Below, one piece after another: positions 8,731 through 18,478 of a DNA stretch of 64,000 nt (positions are counted from its first letter, which is position 1; each line of letters starts with the position of its first letter). The stretch lies in NCBI RefSeq assembly GCF_026625125.1, contig NZ_CP113097.1, positions 5,380,001 to 5,444,000 of the forward strand, in the 5' to 3' direction. A program made the position numbers and the translations under genes. The notes beneath the pieces are model-generated. The model was not told the origin of the DNA. It did not search any database and saw nothing but the letters and a program-made list of their open reading frames with translations. Source of the stretch: Pseudomonas putida (GTDB taxonomy: Bacteria; Pseudomonadota; Gammaproteobacteria; Pseudomonadales; Pseudomonadaceae).

Positions 8731-10713
8731 ATGGCCGGGCTGATTCCCCAAAGCTTCATAGACGACCTGATCAACCGCCTCGACATCGTCGACGTGGTGA
8801 GTTCGCGCGTCCAGCTGAAAAAGACCGGCAAGAACTACTCCGCCTGCTGCCCGTTCCACAAAGAGAAAACCCCCTCCTTCACGGTGAGCCCGGACAAGCA
8901 GTTCTACTACTGCTTCGGTTGCGGCGCTGGCGGCAACGCCCTGGGGTTCGTCATGGACCACGACAACCTGGACTTCCCCCAGGCGGTCGAGGAGCTGGCC
9001 CGTGCCGCAGGCATGGAAGTACCCCGCGAGGAAGGCCGGCGCGGTCAAAAGCCGCGACAGCCAACAGACTCCCCGCTCTACCCGCTGCTGGATGCCGCCT
9101 CGGAATTCTACCGCCAGGCCCTGCGCAGCCACCCCACCCGCAAGGCAGCAGTGGATTACCTCAAGGGTCGCGGCCTGTCGGGGGAAATCGCCCGCGACTT
9201 CGGCCTGGGGTTCGCGCCACCTGGCTGGGACAACCTGCTCAAGCACCTGGGCGCCGACACCCTGCAACAGAAGGTGATGATCGACGCCGGCCTGCTGATC
9301 GAAAACGCCGAAAGCGGCAAACGCTACGACCGCTTCCGCGACCGGGTGATGTTCCCGATACGCGACAGCCGCGGGCGCATCATCGCCTTTGGCGGCCGCG
9401 TTCTGGGCGACGACAAACCCAAGTATCTCAACTCCCCGGAGACCCCGGTATTCCATAAGGGCCAGGAACTTTACGGGCTGTACGAGGCGCGCAAGCACAA
9501 CCGCAACCTGGACGAGATCATCGTCGTCGAAGGCTACATGGATGTCATCGCCCTGGCCCAGCAAGGCCTGCGCAACGCCGTAGCCACACTCGGCACCGCC
9601 ACCAGCGAAGAACACCTCAAGCGCCTGTTTCGCGTGGTGCCCAGCGTGCTGTTCTGCTTCGACGGCGACCAGGCCGGGCGCAAGGCCGCCTGGCGCGCCC
9701 TGGAGTCGACCCTCTCGGCACTGCAGGACGGGCGCCGCGCGCGCTTCCTGTTCCTGCCCGAAGGCGAAGACCCGGACAGCCTGGTGCGCGCAGAAGGCAC
9801 CGATGCCTTCATGGCACGCATCAACCAGCACGCCCAGCCGCTGGCCGACTATTTCTTCGAGCAACTGAGCGTCGAGGCCGATCCGCGCTCGCTTGAAGGC
9901 AAGGCGCACATGGCCACCCTCGCTGCACCGTTGATCGAAAAAATCCCAGGCGCCAACCTGCGTCAGTTGATGCGCAACCGCCTGAAGGAAATCACCGGCC
10001 TCGACCCTCAACAGGTCGAGCAGTTGGCCCAGCAGGCGCCTGCCAGCAACAGCGTGCCGGACTACGACCGGGGCTACGACTACGATGCCATGGCCAGCTA
10101 CACCCCCGACTATGGCGACATGCCGCAGCACGACTACGCCCCGGCGCAGCAGGAGCAGCAGTGGAAGCCAAACAAGGGGGGCGGCAAGAAGCCGTGGAGT
10201 GACAAGCCCTGGGACAAGAACCGCAAAGGAGGCAAGCCGTGGCAGCAGCGCGATGACGCCCCGCCACGCACCCCAGCACCAGTGGAGCCCCCGACCCTTG
10301 CGGCCTTGCGCACACTGCTGCACCACCCGCTGCTGGCCGGCAAAGTCGAGGACGCCAGCCATTTTGCCGACGAAGAGCACCTCTACAGCCAGCTGCTGGT
10401 GGCGCTGATCGAGGCCGCGCAAAAAAATCCTGGGCTAAGCTCAATGCAGCTGATCGCACGCTGGCACGGCACCGAACAGGGCCGTTTGCTGCGAGCCTTG
10501 GCGGAAAAGGAATGGCTGATCGTAGCCGACAACCTTGAACAACAGTTTTTCGACACTATAACTAGCTTGTCCGCCCGCCAACGCGAGCGCAGCCTGGAAC
10601 ATCTGCTCAGGAAAGCACGTCAAAGCGAGTTGAGCAGCGAGGAAAAATCTCAGCTTCTCGCCCTGCTGAGCCGGAATGTTCCCGCACAAACGCCGACCTC
10701 ATCTGGCGCGTGA
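8731..10713 (+). CDS. dnaG: DNA primase
   Basis: A 660-residue DnaG primase that synthesises RNA primers at the replication fork. The start at 8731 (MAGLIPQSFIDDL) is the family start; an in-frame TTG at 8710 is less likely. The CHC2 zinc finger uses C40, H43, C61 and C64. The TOPRIM domain shows VVEGYMDV (about residues 267-274) and FDGDQAGRKAA with the DxD metal site. A low-complexity Y/D/Q/K-rich linker (about 440-530) separates the core from the C-terminal DnaB-interaction domain. It is the middle gene of rpsU-dnaG-rpoD. Confidence 0.97.
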   Translation: MAGLIPQSFIDDLINRLDIVDVVSSRVQLKKTGKNYSACCPFHKEKTPSFTVSPDKQFYYCFGCGAGGNALGFVMDHDNLDFPQAVEELARAAGMEVPREEGRRGQKPRQPTDSPLYPLLDAASEFYRQALRSHPTRKAAVDYLKGRGLSGEIARDFGLGFAPPGWDNLLKHLGADTLQQKVMIDAGLLIENAESGKRYDRFRDRVMFPIRDSRGRIIAFGGRVLGDDKPKYLNSPETPVFHKGQELYGLYEARKHNRNLDEIIVVEGYMDVIALAQQGLRNAVATLGTATSEEHLKRLFRVVPSVLFCFDGDQAGRKAAWRALESTLSALQDGRRARFLFLPEGEDPDSLVRAEGTDAFMARINQHAQPLADYFFEQLSVEADPRSLEGKAHMATLAAPLIEKIPGANLRQLMRNRLKEITGLDPQQVEQLAQQAPASNSVPDYDRGYDYDAMASYTPDYGDMPQHDYAPAQQEQQWKPNKGGGKKPWSDKPWDKNRKGGKPWQQRDDAPPRTPAPVEPPTLAALRTLLHHPLLAGKVEDASHFADEEHLYSQLLVALIEAAQKNPGLSSMQLIARWHGTEQGRLLRALAEKEWLIVADNLEQQFFDTITSLSARQRERSLEHLLRKARQSELSSEEKSQLLALLSRNVPAQTPTSSGA

Positions 10714-10727
10714 GGCCCATGCTCGGG

Positions 10728-10733
10728 TATAAT
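10728..10733 (+). promoter_or_regulatory. Candidate -10 box upstream of rpoD
   Basis: A perfect TATAAT lies 48 bases before rpoD, just after the dnaG stop. No good -35 hexamer is seen at 16-18 bases upstream, so this is a tentative internal promoter allowing rpoD expression independent of the operon. Confidence 0.4.
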
Positions 10734-10780
10734 CCTCGGCTTGTTTTTTGCCCGCCAAGACCTTCAGTGGATAGGGTGTT

Positions 10781-12631
<1,851 letters not shown>

Positions 12632-12636
12632 TGACG

Positions 12637-12665
12637 AACCCCGGCCCAGGCCGGGGTTTTTCTTA
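12637..12665 (+). terminator. rpoD rho-independent terminator
   Basis: AACCCCGGCC at 12637-12646 pairs with GGCCGGGGTT at 12649-12658, followed by a T-rich run, six bases after the rpoD stop. This is a canonical intrinsic terminator. Confidence 0.9.
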
Positions 12666-12752
12666 TGTGACAAAAGGTCGTGGCAAGTAGCTATCCTTCG
12701 GGGTGAATGCCCGTCTACACTCGAATTCAGACCACCTGAATACGAGGCTGCC

Positions 12753-15700
12753 ATGCCGCCAATGCCGGCCATTCTGTTGCTGCTCCTGATCCTGTGGAAC
12801 ACAACGGCCGGCGCCCTGACCCTGACAGACGAGGAAAAAACCTGGCTCACTGCCCACCCGCAGTTGAAGCTAGGCGTCGACGCCTCCTGGCCACCGTTCG
12901 AATTTCGTGACCAGGAAGGCCGGTACCAGGGATTGGCCGCCGATTACATCGCCATGCTTCAGGAACGCCTGGGCGTGGCATTCAAACCGGTCGAACCCAG
13001 CACCTGGACCGAGGTGCTTCAACAGGCGCGCGAAAGCCGCATCGACCTTTTACCCGGCGTCATGTCAACTCCCGAACGCCAGGGCTATCTGGCCTTCACC
13101 CGCCCTTATCTGGATTTCCCCATCGTCATCCTGGCCCATGAAGGCGGCCAGCAACCCCGCACACTGAAAGACCTTTACGGCCTGAAAATCGCCGTGGTGG
13201 AAAATTACGCTCCACATGAGCTGCTGCGTACCCACCATCCCGATCTCAACCTGGTCGCCATGCCCAATGTAAGCTCGACCTTGCAAGCACTGGCCACCGA
13301 TGAGGTGGATGCCGTGGTCGGCGACCTCGCCTCGAGCATCTGGAGCCTGCGCCAGCTTAAACTGGACGGCCTTTATGTCAGCGGCGAAACACCCTACCGC
13401 TATCAGCTGGCCATGGCCGCACCGCGTGACAAGAAGGTCTTGGTCGGCATCCTCGACAAGGTCATGGCCGACATGTCGAGTGACGAGATCAGGCAGATTC
13501 AGCAACGCTGGGTCGGCAATGTGGTCGATCAACGCTCGTTCTGGCACGACATGCTCATGTACGGCCTGCCCGCCGTGCTTTTGCTGATCGCCATTCTGGC
13601 CGTGGTGATCCGCATCAACCGCCGCCTCAGCTCGGAAATATCCAGGCGCATCGCCCTGGAACAGGAACTGCGCAGCAGCGAGTACCACTACCGTGGGCTG
13701 ATCGAAAGCCTCTCAGCTATCGCCTGGGAAGCTGACGCCAATGACTTCACCTATAGCTACGTCTCACCCCATGCCGAAGACCTGCTTGGCTACCCCTTGC
13801 ACGAATGGCTCAAACCGGGTTTCTGGCGCAGCATCCTGCACCCGGAGGATGCACTCTGGGCTCAGGCCTACTGCGAAAGTGAAACCGCAGCCGGGCGCGA
13901 CCATAGCCTCGATTACAGGGTAATGCGTGCCGATGGCCACTCACTCTGGGTGCGCAATATCGTCAGCATGATCGAGCATGGCCACCGGCCTGTGATGCGC
14001 GGGCTTATGATCGACATCAGTGAAACCAAGCGCACCGAAGACGCCCTGCGCCTTTCGGAGCAGAAGTTCGCTTCGGTCTTCCAGCAATGCCCCGACATCC
14101 TGTTGATTGCACGCCACAGTGATGGGTGCCTGCTGGAGGTCAACGAAGCTTTCGAAGAGCAGATCGGCCTGACCCCAGGCCAAGTCGTTGGCCGCACCGC
14201 CACAGAGCTGAACTTGTGGGGTACGCAAGGTGCCGGGCCACTGCTGCTCGAACGCTTGCACCAAGGCGGCATCCGCAACCTGGAAATGAGCTTCCGGCGC
14301 AGCAACGGCCAATTGTTCACCGGCCTGACCTCTGCCGAAACCTTCGAGCTCGATGGCACCTTGGCCTTCGTCGTCGCGGTGCGCGACATCAGCCAGCTGA
14401 AGGAAACCCAGCAGCAACTGCAAACCTCCGAAGAGAAATTTGCCAAAGCCTTCCACGCCTCCCCGGATGGCCTGCTGCTGTCGCGCCAGAGCGATGGCCT
14501 GCTGATGGAGGTCAACGAGGGTTTCTGCCGGCTGACCGGCTACGACCTGGACCCTGCCCTTGACCAGACGTCCTTCGACCTGGGCATCTGGGTCGACCTC
14601 AACGAACGCAAACGCTTGATCACTCAACTCGCCCGTGATGGTTTCGTGCGCGATTTCAGCTGCCATATCCGCCGCAGCGACGGGCAAATCCGCCTGTGCG
14701 AACTGTCCGCACGGCCACTGCCGATTGCCGGCGTCGACTGCATGCTGACCATGGCCCGCGACATCACCGAGCGCCACCTGATGCAGGAAAAACTGCAACT
14801 TGCCGCCACCGTCTTCGAAAACACCGCCGAAGGCGTTCTGATCACCGATATCGACCAGCGCATCAGCGCGGTAAACCGTGCGTTCAGCGAAATCACCGGC
14901 TACAACGAGACGGAAGCCCTGGGCCAGACCCCGCGCCTGCTCGCCTCCGGCCAGCACGACAGCGCCTTTTACGCGGCCATGTGGCATCAGCTCACAGCAG
15001 AAGGCCATTGGCAGGGCGAGATCTACAACAAACGCAAAAATGGCGAGCTTTACCCGGGCTGGTTGACCATCAGCGCCGTGCGCAACAGCGACCGCGAGAT
15101 CACGCATTTTGTCGCCGTATTCGCCGATATCTCAAGCCTCAAGCATGCCCAGGCCAAGCTCGATTACCAGGCCCACCACGACCCGCTCACTGGCCTGCCC
15201 AACCGCGCGCTGTTCGAGAACCGCCTGCAGGCCGTGCTCACCTGCCCGCAAGCATCCAACCGCCAGGGCGCGGTGCTGTTCCTTGACCTTGATCGCTTCA
15301 AGCACATCAACGACAGCCTTGGCCATCCGGTCGGCGACCTGCTGCTCAAGGGCATCGCCCAGCGCCTCAAAGAGCAAGTGCGCGACGTCGATACCGTGGC
15401 GCGCCTGGGTGGCGACGAATTCATCATCCTGCTGCCGGGCCTGCACAAACCCAGTGATGCCAGCGCCATCGCCAACAAACTGCTGTCCTGCTTCAGCGCG
15501 CCCTTCCAGGCCGGCGAACACGAGTTTTTCACCAGTGCCAGTATCGGCATCAGCCTCTACCCTCAGGACGGCACCGACGTCGCCACGCTGATCCGCAACG
15601 CCGACGCCGCCATGTACCGCTCCAAAGCCAAAGGCCGCAACCGTGTCGAAGCCTACACCCGCGACCTCACAGCCCAGGCCAGCGAACGTATTGCCCTGGA

Positions 15701-16496
15701 GCACGAGCTGCGCCGGGCCATAGAGCGCAACGAGATGAGCCTGTGCTACCAGCCCAAGTTCAGCCTCAAGACCCAGACCTTGGTGGGCGCCGAAGCGTTG
15801 ATCCGCTGGAGCCACCCCACCTTCGGCGAAGTGCCGCCAGAGCACTTCATCCACCTCGCCGAAGAGAACGGCACCATCCTGCAGCTCGGCGACTGGGTGC
15901 TGGAGCAGGCCTGCCGGCAGATGCACCAGTGGAAGAAGCACTACCAAGCCTTTGGCCCGCTGTCGATCAACCTCGCAGGTGCGCAGCTGCGCCACCATGG
16001 CCTGGCCAAGCGCATCGAGCAGTTGCTCAAGACCTACCAACTGAAGGCGGGCGACCTGCAGCTGGAAATTACCGAGAACTTCATCATGAGCCAGGCCGAA
16101 GAAGCCCTGGCCGTGCTCCACCAGCTAAAGCAGCTGGGTGTGCAACTGGCAATCGATGATTTCGGCACCGGTTATTCATCCTTGAGCTACCTCAAGCGCC
16201 TGCCACTCGACATCCTCAAGATCGACAAGTCGTTCATCCGCGGTTTGCCGGACGACCCGCACGATGCAGCCATCGCGCGCGCCATCATCGCACTGGGGCG
16301 CAGCATGCAGTTGACCATCATCGCTGAAGGGGTGGAGAACCAGGCGCAGCAACGATTCCTGGCCGCAGAGGGCTGTGAACAGATCCAAGGCTATATCGTC
16401 AGCCTGCCGCTGCCACCCGATGATTTCGCAGCGACGTTTCTTCGCATAGCACTAACCGATCTTTCGGATGGCACGCTTTCGAAACCCTCGTTATAA
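12753..16496 (+). CDS. Membrane sensor: SBP_3, four PAS, GGDEF and EAL domains
   Basis: A 1247-residue c-di-GMP signalling protein. A signal peptide (MPPMPAILLLLLILW) precedes a periplasmic family-3 solute-binding domain of the BvgS type (LTDEEKTWLTAHPQLKLGVD) to about residue 265. One transmembrane helix follows at about 270-290, then four PAS/PAC units (about 310-800). The GGDEF domain has an intact ARLGGDEF near residue 887 and an upstream RDVD that fits the RxxD inhibitory site. The EAL domain has AEALIRW, EITENF, DDFGTG and EGVE, so both activities look possible. The ATG at 12753 gives the signal peptide directly; a second ATG at 12762 is an alternative. The ligand is unknown but probably an amino acid or small organic compound. 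Confidence 0.92.
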   Translation: MPPMPAILLLLLILWNTTAGALTLTDEEKTWLTAHPQLKLGVDASWPPFEFRDQEGRYQGLAADYIAMLQERLGVAFKPVEPSTWTEVLQQARESRIDLLPGVMSTPERQGYLAFTRPYLDFPIVILAHEGGQQPRTLKDLYGLKIAVVENYAPHELLRTHHPDLNLVAMPNVSSTLQALATDEVDAVVGDLASSIWSLRQLKLDGLYVSGETPYRYQLAMAAPRDKKVLVGILDKVMADMSSDEIRQIQQRWVGNVVDQRSFWHDMLMYGLPAVLLLIAILAVVIRINRRLSSEISRRIALEQELRSSEYHYRGLIESLSAIAWEADANDFTYSYVSPHAEDLLGYPLHEWLKPGFWRSILHPEDALWAQAYCESETAAGRDHSLDYRVMRADGHSLWVRNIVSMIEHGHRPVMRGLMIDISETKRTEDALRLSEQKFASVFQQCPDILLIARHSDGCLLEVNEAFEEQIGLTPGQVVGRTATELNLWGTQGAGPLLLERLHQGGIRNLEMSFRRSNGQLFTGLTSAETFELDGTLAFVVAVRDISQLKETQQQLQTSEEKFAKAFHASPDGLLLSRQSDGLLMEVNEGFCRLTGYDLDPALDQTSFDLGIWVDLNERKRLITQLARDGFVRDFSCHIRRSDGQIRLCELSARPLPIAGVDCMLTMARDITERHLMQEKLQLAATVFENTAEGVLITDIDQRISAVNRAFSEITGYNETEALGQTPRLLASGQHDSAFYAAMWHQLTAEGHWQGEIYNKRKNGELYPGWLTISAVRNSDREITHFVAVFADISSLKHAQAKLDYQAHHDPLTGLPNRALFENRLQAVLTCPQASNRQGAVLFLDLDRFKHINDSLGHPVGDLLLKGIAQRLKEQVRDVDTVARLGGDEFIILLPGLHKPSDASAIANKLLSCFSAPFQAGEHEFFTSASIGISLYPQDGTDVATLIRNADAAMYRSKAKGRNRVEAYTRDLTAQASERIALEHELRRAIERNEMSLCYQPKFSLKTQTLVGAEALIRWSHPTFGEVPPEHFIHLAEENGTILQLGDWVLEQACRQMHQWKKHYQAFGPLSINLAGAQLRHHGLAKRIEQLLKTYQLKAGDLQLEITENFIMSQAEEALAVLHQLKQLGVQLAIDDFGTGYSSLSYLKRLPLDILKIDKSFIRGLPDDPHDAAIARAIIALGRSMQLTIIAEGVENQAQQRFLAAEGCEQIQGYIVSLPLPPDDFAATFLRIALTDLSDGTLSKPSL

Positions 16497-16497
16497 T
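16492..16497 (+). promoter_or_regulatory. Candidate tRNA promoter -10 box overlapping upstream stop codon
   Basis: TATAAT at 16492-16497 contains the TAA stop of the preceding GGDEF/EAL gene and lies 16 bases before the mature tRNA 5' end. It is followed by a GC-rich discriminator (CCGGGC), typical of stringently controlled stable-RNA promoters. The -35 region, inside the upstream gene, is poor. Confidence 0.5.
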
Positions 16498-16512
16498 CCG
16501 GGCACTTACTGA

Positions 16513-16589
16513 GGGCCTATAGCTCAGTTGGTTAGAGCAGAGGACTCATAATCCTTTGGTCCACGGTTCGAGTCCGTGTGGGCCCACCA
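16513..16589 (+). tRNA. tRNA with CAU anticodon, probably tRNA-Ile2 (lysidine type)
   Basis: A complete 77-base cloverleaf: acceptor GGGCCTA/TGGGCCC, D arm GCTC..GAGC, anticodon stem GAGGA/TCCTT with loop CTCATAA (anticodon CAU), T arm CACGG/CCGTG with TTCGAGT, and an encoded CCA. CAU can mean initiator Met, elongator Met or Ile2. The acceptor pairs C4-G69 and C5-G68 match the determinants used by TilS for Ile2, whereas elongator Met in E. coli has U4-A69 and A5-U68. Ile2 is therefore preferred. An integrase remnant lies directly downstream. Confidence 0.8.
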
Positions 16590-16594
16590 CCTTC

Positions 16595-16621
16595 AAAGCC
16601 GCGCACTGCGCGGCTTTTTTT
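16595..16621 (+). terminator. tRNA transcript terminator
   Basis: AAAGCCGCGC (16595-16604), loop ACT, then GCGCGGCTTT and a T-tract of seven or more, starting six bases after the tRNA. A strong intrinsic terminator. Confidence 0.92.
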
Positions 16622-16835
16622 CACCAGCAGTAACACCGTTCACTTGGAACTGGCCCTGCTCAGCCACCTGCTCACTGTGGCGATTCACGAATGGGGTCTG
16701 GGCCTCAGCTTCCACCCGATATTGAACATCCGCAAACCGGGCCCAGGCAAAGGCCGCGACCGGCGCTTGTCTGCAGAAGAAGCAGGCCGAGTAATCCAGG
16801 CTAAAAAGACAACCAGTCCGCTGCTCAATAATTGA
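16622..16835 (+). pseudogene. Truncated tyrosine integrase remnant
   Basis: In-frame translation after the tRNA terminator gives LELALLSHLLTVAIHEWGL, then NIRKPGPGKGRDRRLSAEE. This is characteristic of the end of the core-binding domain and the start of the catalytic domain of phage/island tyrosine integrases (compare the family pattern ELALLS..F..A..EWG....NP...IRKP....R.RRLS..E). The similarity ends near 16800 and the frame stops at 16835; the N-terminal arm-binding part and the catalytic R-H-R-Y domain are absent. Its position beside a tRNA gene fits a decayed integrative element. It is certainly not functional as a recombinase. Confidence 0.72.
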
Positions 16836-16888
16836 CGTAGCGTAGGTGCCTGTTCAAGCCCCGCCCCCTGCAGCTAAACCCAAGCCAA

Positions 16889-17122
16889 ATGTATCGAGTA
16901 CCGCTATACGATCATGGGGATGTGGTTATCCGCCCGCCTACTGCCTACAGGCTCAGTTGCCGTACGATCTTGGTCATCAATCCACAGATCACCCAGCTGT
17001 TTACATCCTGGCGAAATGAGCTGGGCGGCGAATACAACCCTAAATACAGGAACTGGATTTTCTCCCCTCAATCTCAGGAAGAAGTACTGATACGCCTGCA
17101 AGAGCTGGAGCGACAACCCTGA
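16889..17122 (+). CDS. Small hypothetical protein of mobile-element type
   Basis: A 77-residue frame with no clear Shine-Dalgarno sequence. The C-terminal half (FTSWRNELGGEYNPKYRNWIF, then SPQSQEEVLIRLQEL) resembles a short GG-x-(Y/W)-N...GWIF domain seen in plasmid- and phage-associated proteins. This recognition is from memory and the function of such domains is not established. It sits between an integrase remnant and a Fic gene, so it is probably part of the same decayed island and may itself be a remnant. Confidence 0.45.
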   Translation: MYRVPLYDHGDVVIRPPTAYRLSCRTILVINPQITQLFTSWRNELGGEYNPKYRNWIFSPQSQEEVLIRLQELERQP

Positions 17123-17169
17123 CCAGGTGCGCTGATCACGCCAAACAACCTGGCTTGAGCAATAGACAA

Positions 17170-17232
17170 TGAGCCGAATAGCCAGCATTATCAGCTCAAA
17201 CCATGAGCCGAATAAGCTCGCTAATCGGCTCA
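17170..17232. promoter_or_regulatory. Three-copy repeat operator upstream of fic
   Basis: The 11-mer TGAGCCGAATA occurs twice in direct orientation (17170-17180, 17204-17214) and once inverted with one mismatch (17222-17232). The second and third copies form an inverted repeat with a 7-base spacer. The last copy ends 16 bases before the fic ATG. The Fic protein has a C-terminal winged-helix domain, so autoregulation through these sites is likely but inferred. Confidence 0.6.
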
Positions 17233-17248
17233 CACACTGAGCAAGCCC

Positions 17249-18403
17249 ATGAATGACCCCTTCTGGATCTGGCAGCAGCCCGACTGGCCAATCTTCACCT
17301 GGCAAACCGAACCGCTTGCCCCACTGCTGCGCGCCTGCACTCAGGCCCAGGGACGCTTGCTCGGCATGCTCGGCGCTGTTGGTAGTGATACCGAGGCGCA
17401 GAGCAGCCTGGATGCCCTGCTACAGAACATTGTCACCTCATCAGCTATCGAGGGTGAGCAGCTGAATGTCGGCTCGGTACGCTCCTCCCTGGCAAGGCGT
17501 TTGGGCATCAGCGATGAAGGCCGAGTCAGCATGCGCTCCGAAGGCCTGGCGGAGTTGCTGCTCGATGCTACCAGCGCACACCAGCAGCCGCTTGACCAAC
17601 AGAGGTTATATCGCTGGCACTGCTGGCTGTTCCCTAGTGAAGACAACCTGCTGGGTCCCCGGTTACGGGTTGGCACGCTACGCGGCGAAGAGCCTATGCA
17701 GGTTGTTTCTGGCCGGCTCGACCGCCCTACCGTGCATTTTGAAGCCCCTCCGCGCGCGGGGTTAGAAGAACAGCTCGCAGATTTCCTTGCCTGGTTCGGG
17801 AGCAGCCACAACGATGCCGGTCTCGACCCGTTACTACGCGCCGGCATTGCCCATTTCTGGTTCGTCACCCTACACCCATTCGATGACGGCAACGGCCGCC
17901 TTACCCGCGCCATTACAGATATGGCACTGGCCCAGGGCGAGCAGCAGGCTATCCGCTTTTACGCCATGTCGGCGAGTATCCTCGACGACCGCGCTGGCTA
18001 TTACCGCATCCTCGAAGCGAGCCAGAAAGGCAGCCTAGAAATCACAGCATGGTTGCAGTGGTTTCTAGGCACGTTACTCAAGAGCCTGGAGCAAGCCCTT
18101 ACCCGCATAGACCGGGTACTGGCCAAGGCACGCTTTTGGCAGGCACATCGCACAGACTCGCTCCTGCCCGAACAAATCAAAGTACTCAATCGACTGCTCG
18201 AAGGCGGGGAGAAGGGCTTCGAGGCCGGTATAAGCGCTGCACAGTACCAGTCCGTGGCGCAGGTCTCCAAGGCCACCGCCACTCGGCATTTAAGCGACCT
18301 ATTAGAGAAAGGCTGCCTAAGGCGCCTACCCGGCGGAGGCCGCAGTACCCGCTATCAGATCAACCAGCCCGGCAGTCGCTTCTCTGGCATTGACACCGAG
18401 TAA
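17249..18403 (+). CDS. Fic family protein (DUF4172-Fic-winged helix)
   Basis: A 384-residue Fic protein, predicted to transfer AMP (or another phosphate-containing group) from a nucleotide to a target hydroxyl. The N terminus (WQQPDWPIFTW) matches the DUF4172 segment. An inhibitory helix motif SSAIEG near residue 64 fits the class II pattern (S/T)xxxE(G/N). The catalytic loop HPFDDGNGRLTR, near residue 210, is intact. The C terminus (about residues 300-375) is a winged-helix HTH (QVSKATATRHLSDLLEKGCLRR). No antitoxin gene is adjacent, as expected for intramolecular inhibition. The gene appears complete although the flanking genes are broken; the HsdM remnant starts 4 bases after it, so it was probably part of a type I restriction operon. 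Confidence 0.93.
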   Translation: MNDPFWIWQQPDWPIFTWQTEPLAPLLRACTQAQGRLLGMLGAVGSDTEAQSSLDALLQNIVTSSAIEGEQLNVGSVRSSLARRLGISDEGRVSMRSEGLAELLLDATSAHQQPLDQQRLYRWHCWLFPSEDNLLGPRLRVGTLRGEEPMQVVSGRLDRPTVHFEAPPRAGLEEQLADFLAWFGSSHNDAGLDPLLRAGIAHFWFVTLHPFDDGNGRLTRAITDMALAQGEQQAIRFYAMSASILDDRAGYYRILEASQKGSLEITAWLQWFLGTLLKSLEQALTRIDRVLAKARFWQAHRTDSLLPEQIKVLNRLLEGGEKGFEAGISAAQYQSVAQVSKATATRHLSDLLEKGCLRRLPGGGRSTRYQINQPGSRFSGIDTE

Positions 18404-18406
18404 ACC

Positions 18407-18478
18407 AGGACCAACACCGACATCATCCAGAAACGCTGGAGCCTGTGCGACGTACTGCGCGAAGATGGCATCACGCGC
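18407..18478 (+). pseudogene. Remnant of type I restriction methyltransferase hsdM (N-terminal 24 codons)
   Basis: Reading the frame at 18407 gives a first codon AGG in place of ATG, then TNTDIIQKRWSLCDVLREDG and IT. This matches the N terminus of one HsdM subfamily (general pattern: TN..I(V/I)QKLW.LC.VLRDDG(V/I)TY). The similarity stops abruptly at about 18478, next to the stop codon of the oppositely oriented acetyltransferase. The gene is therefore truncated to its first 24 codons and has lost its start. hsdR and hsdS are absent. The assignment rests on recognition of a short but distinctive segment. Confidence 0.65.

Noticed and set aside
8546..8743. Short plus-strand open frame in the rpsU-dnaG spacer.
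   Set aside because: No ribosome site and no recognisable protein; it runs into the start of dnaG in another frame.
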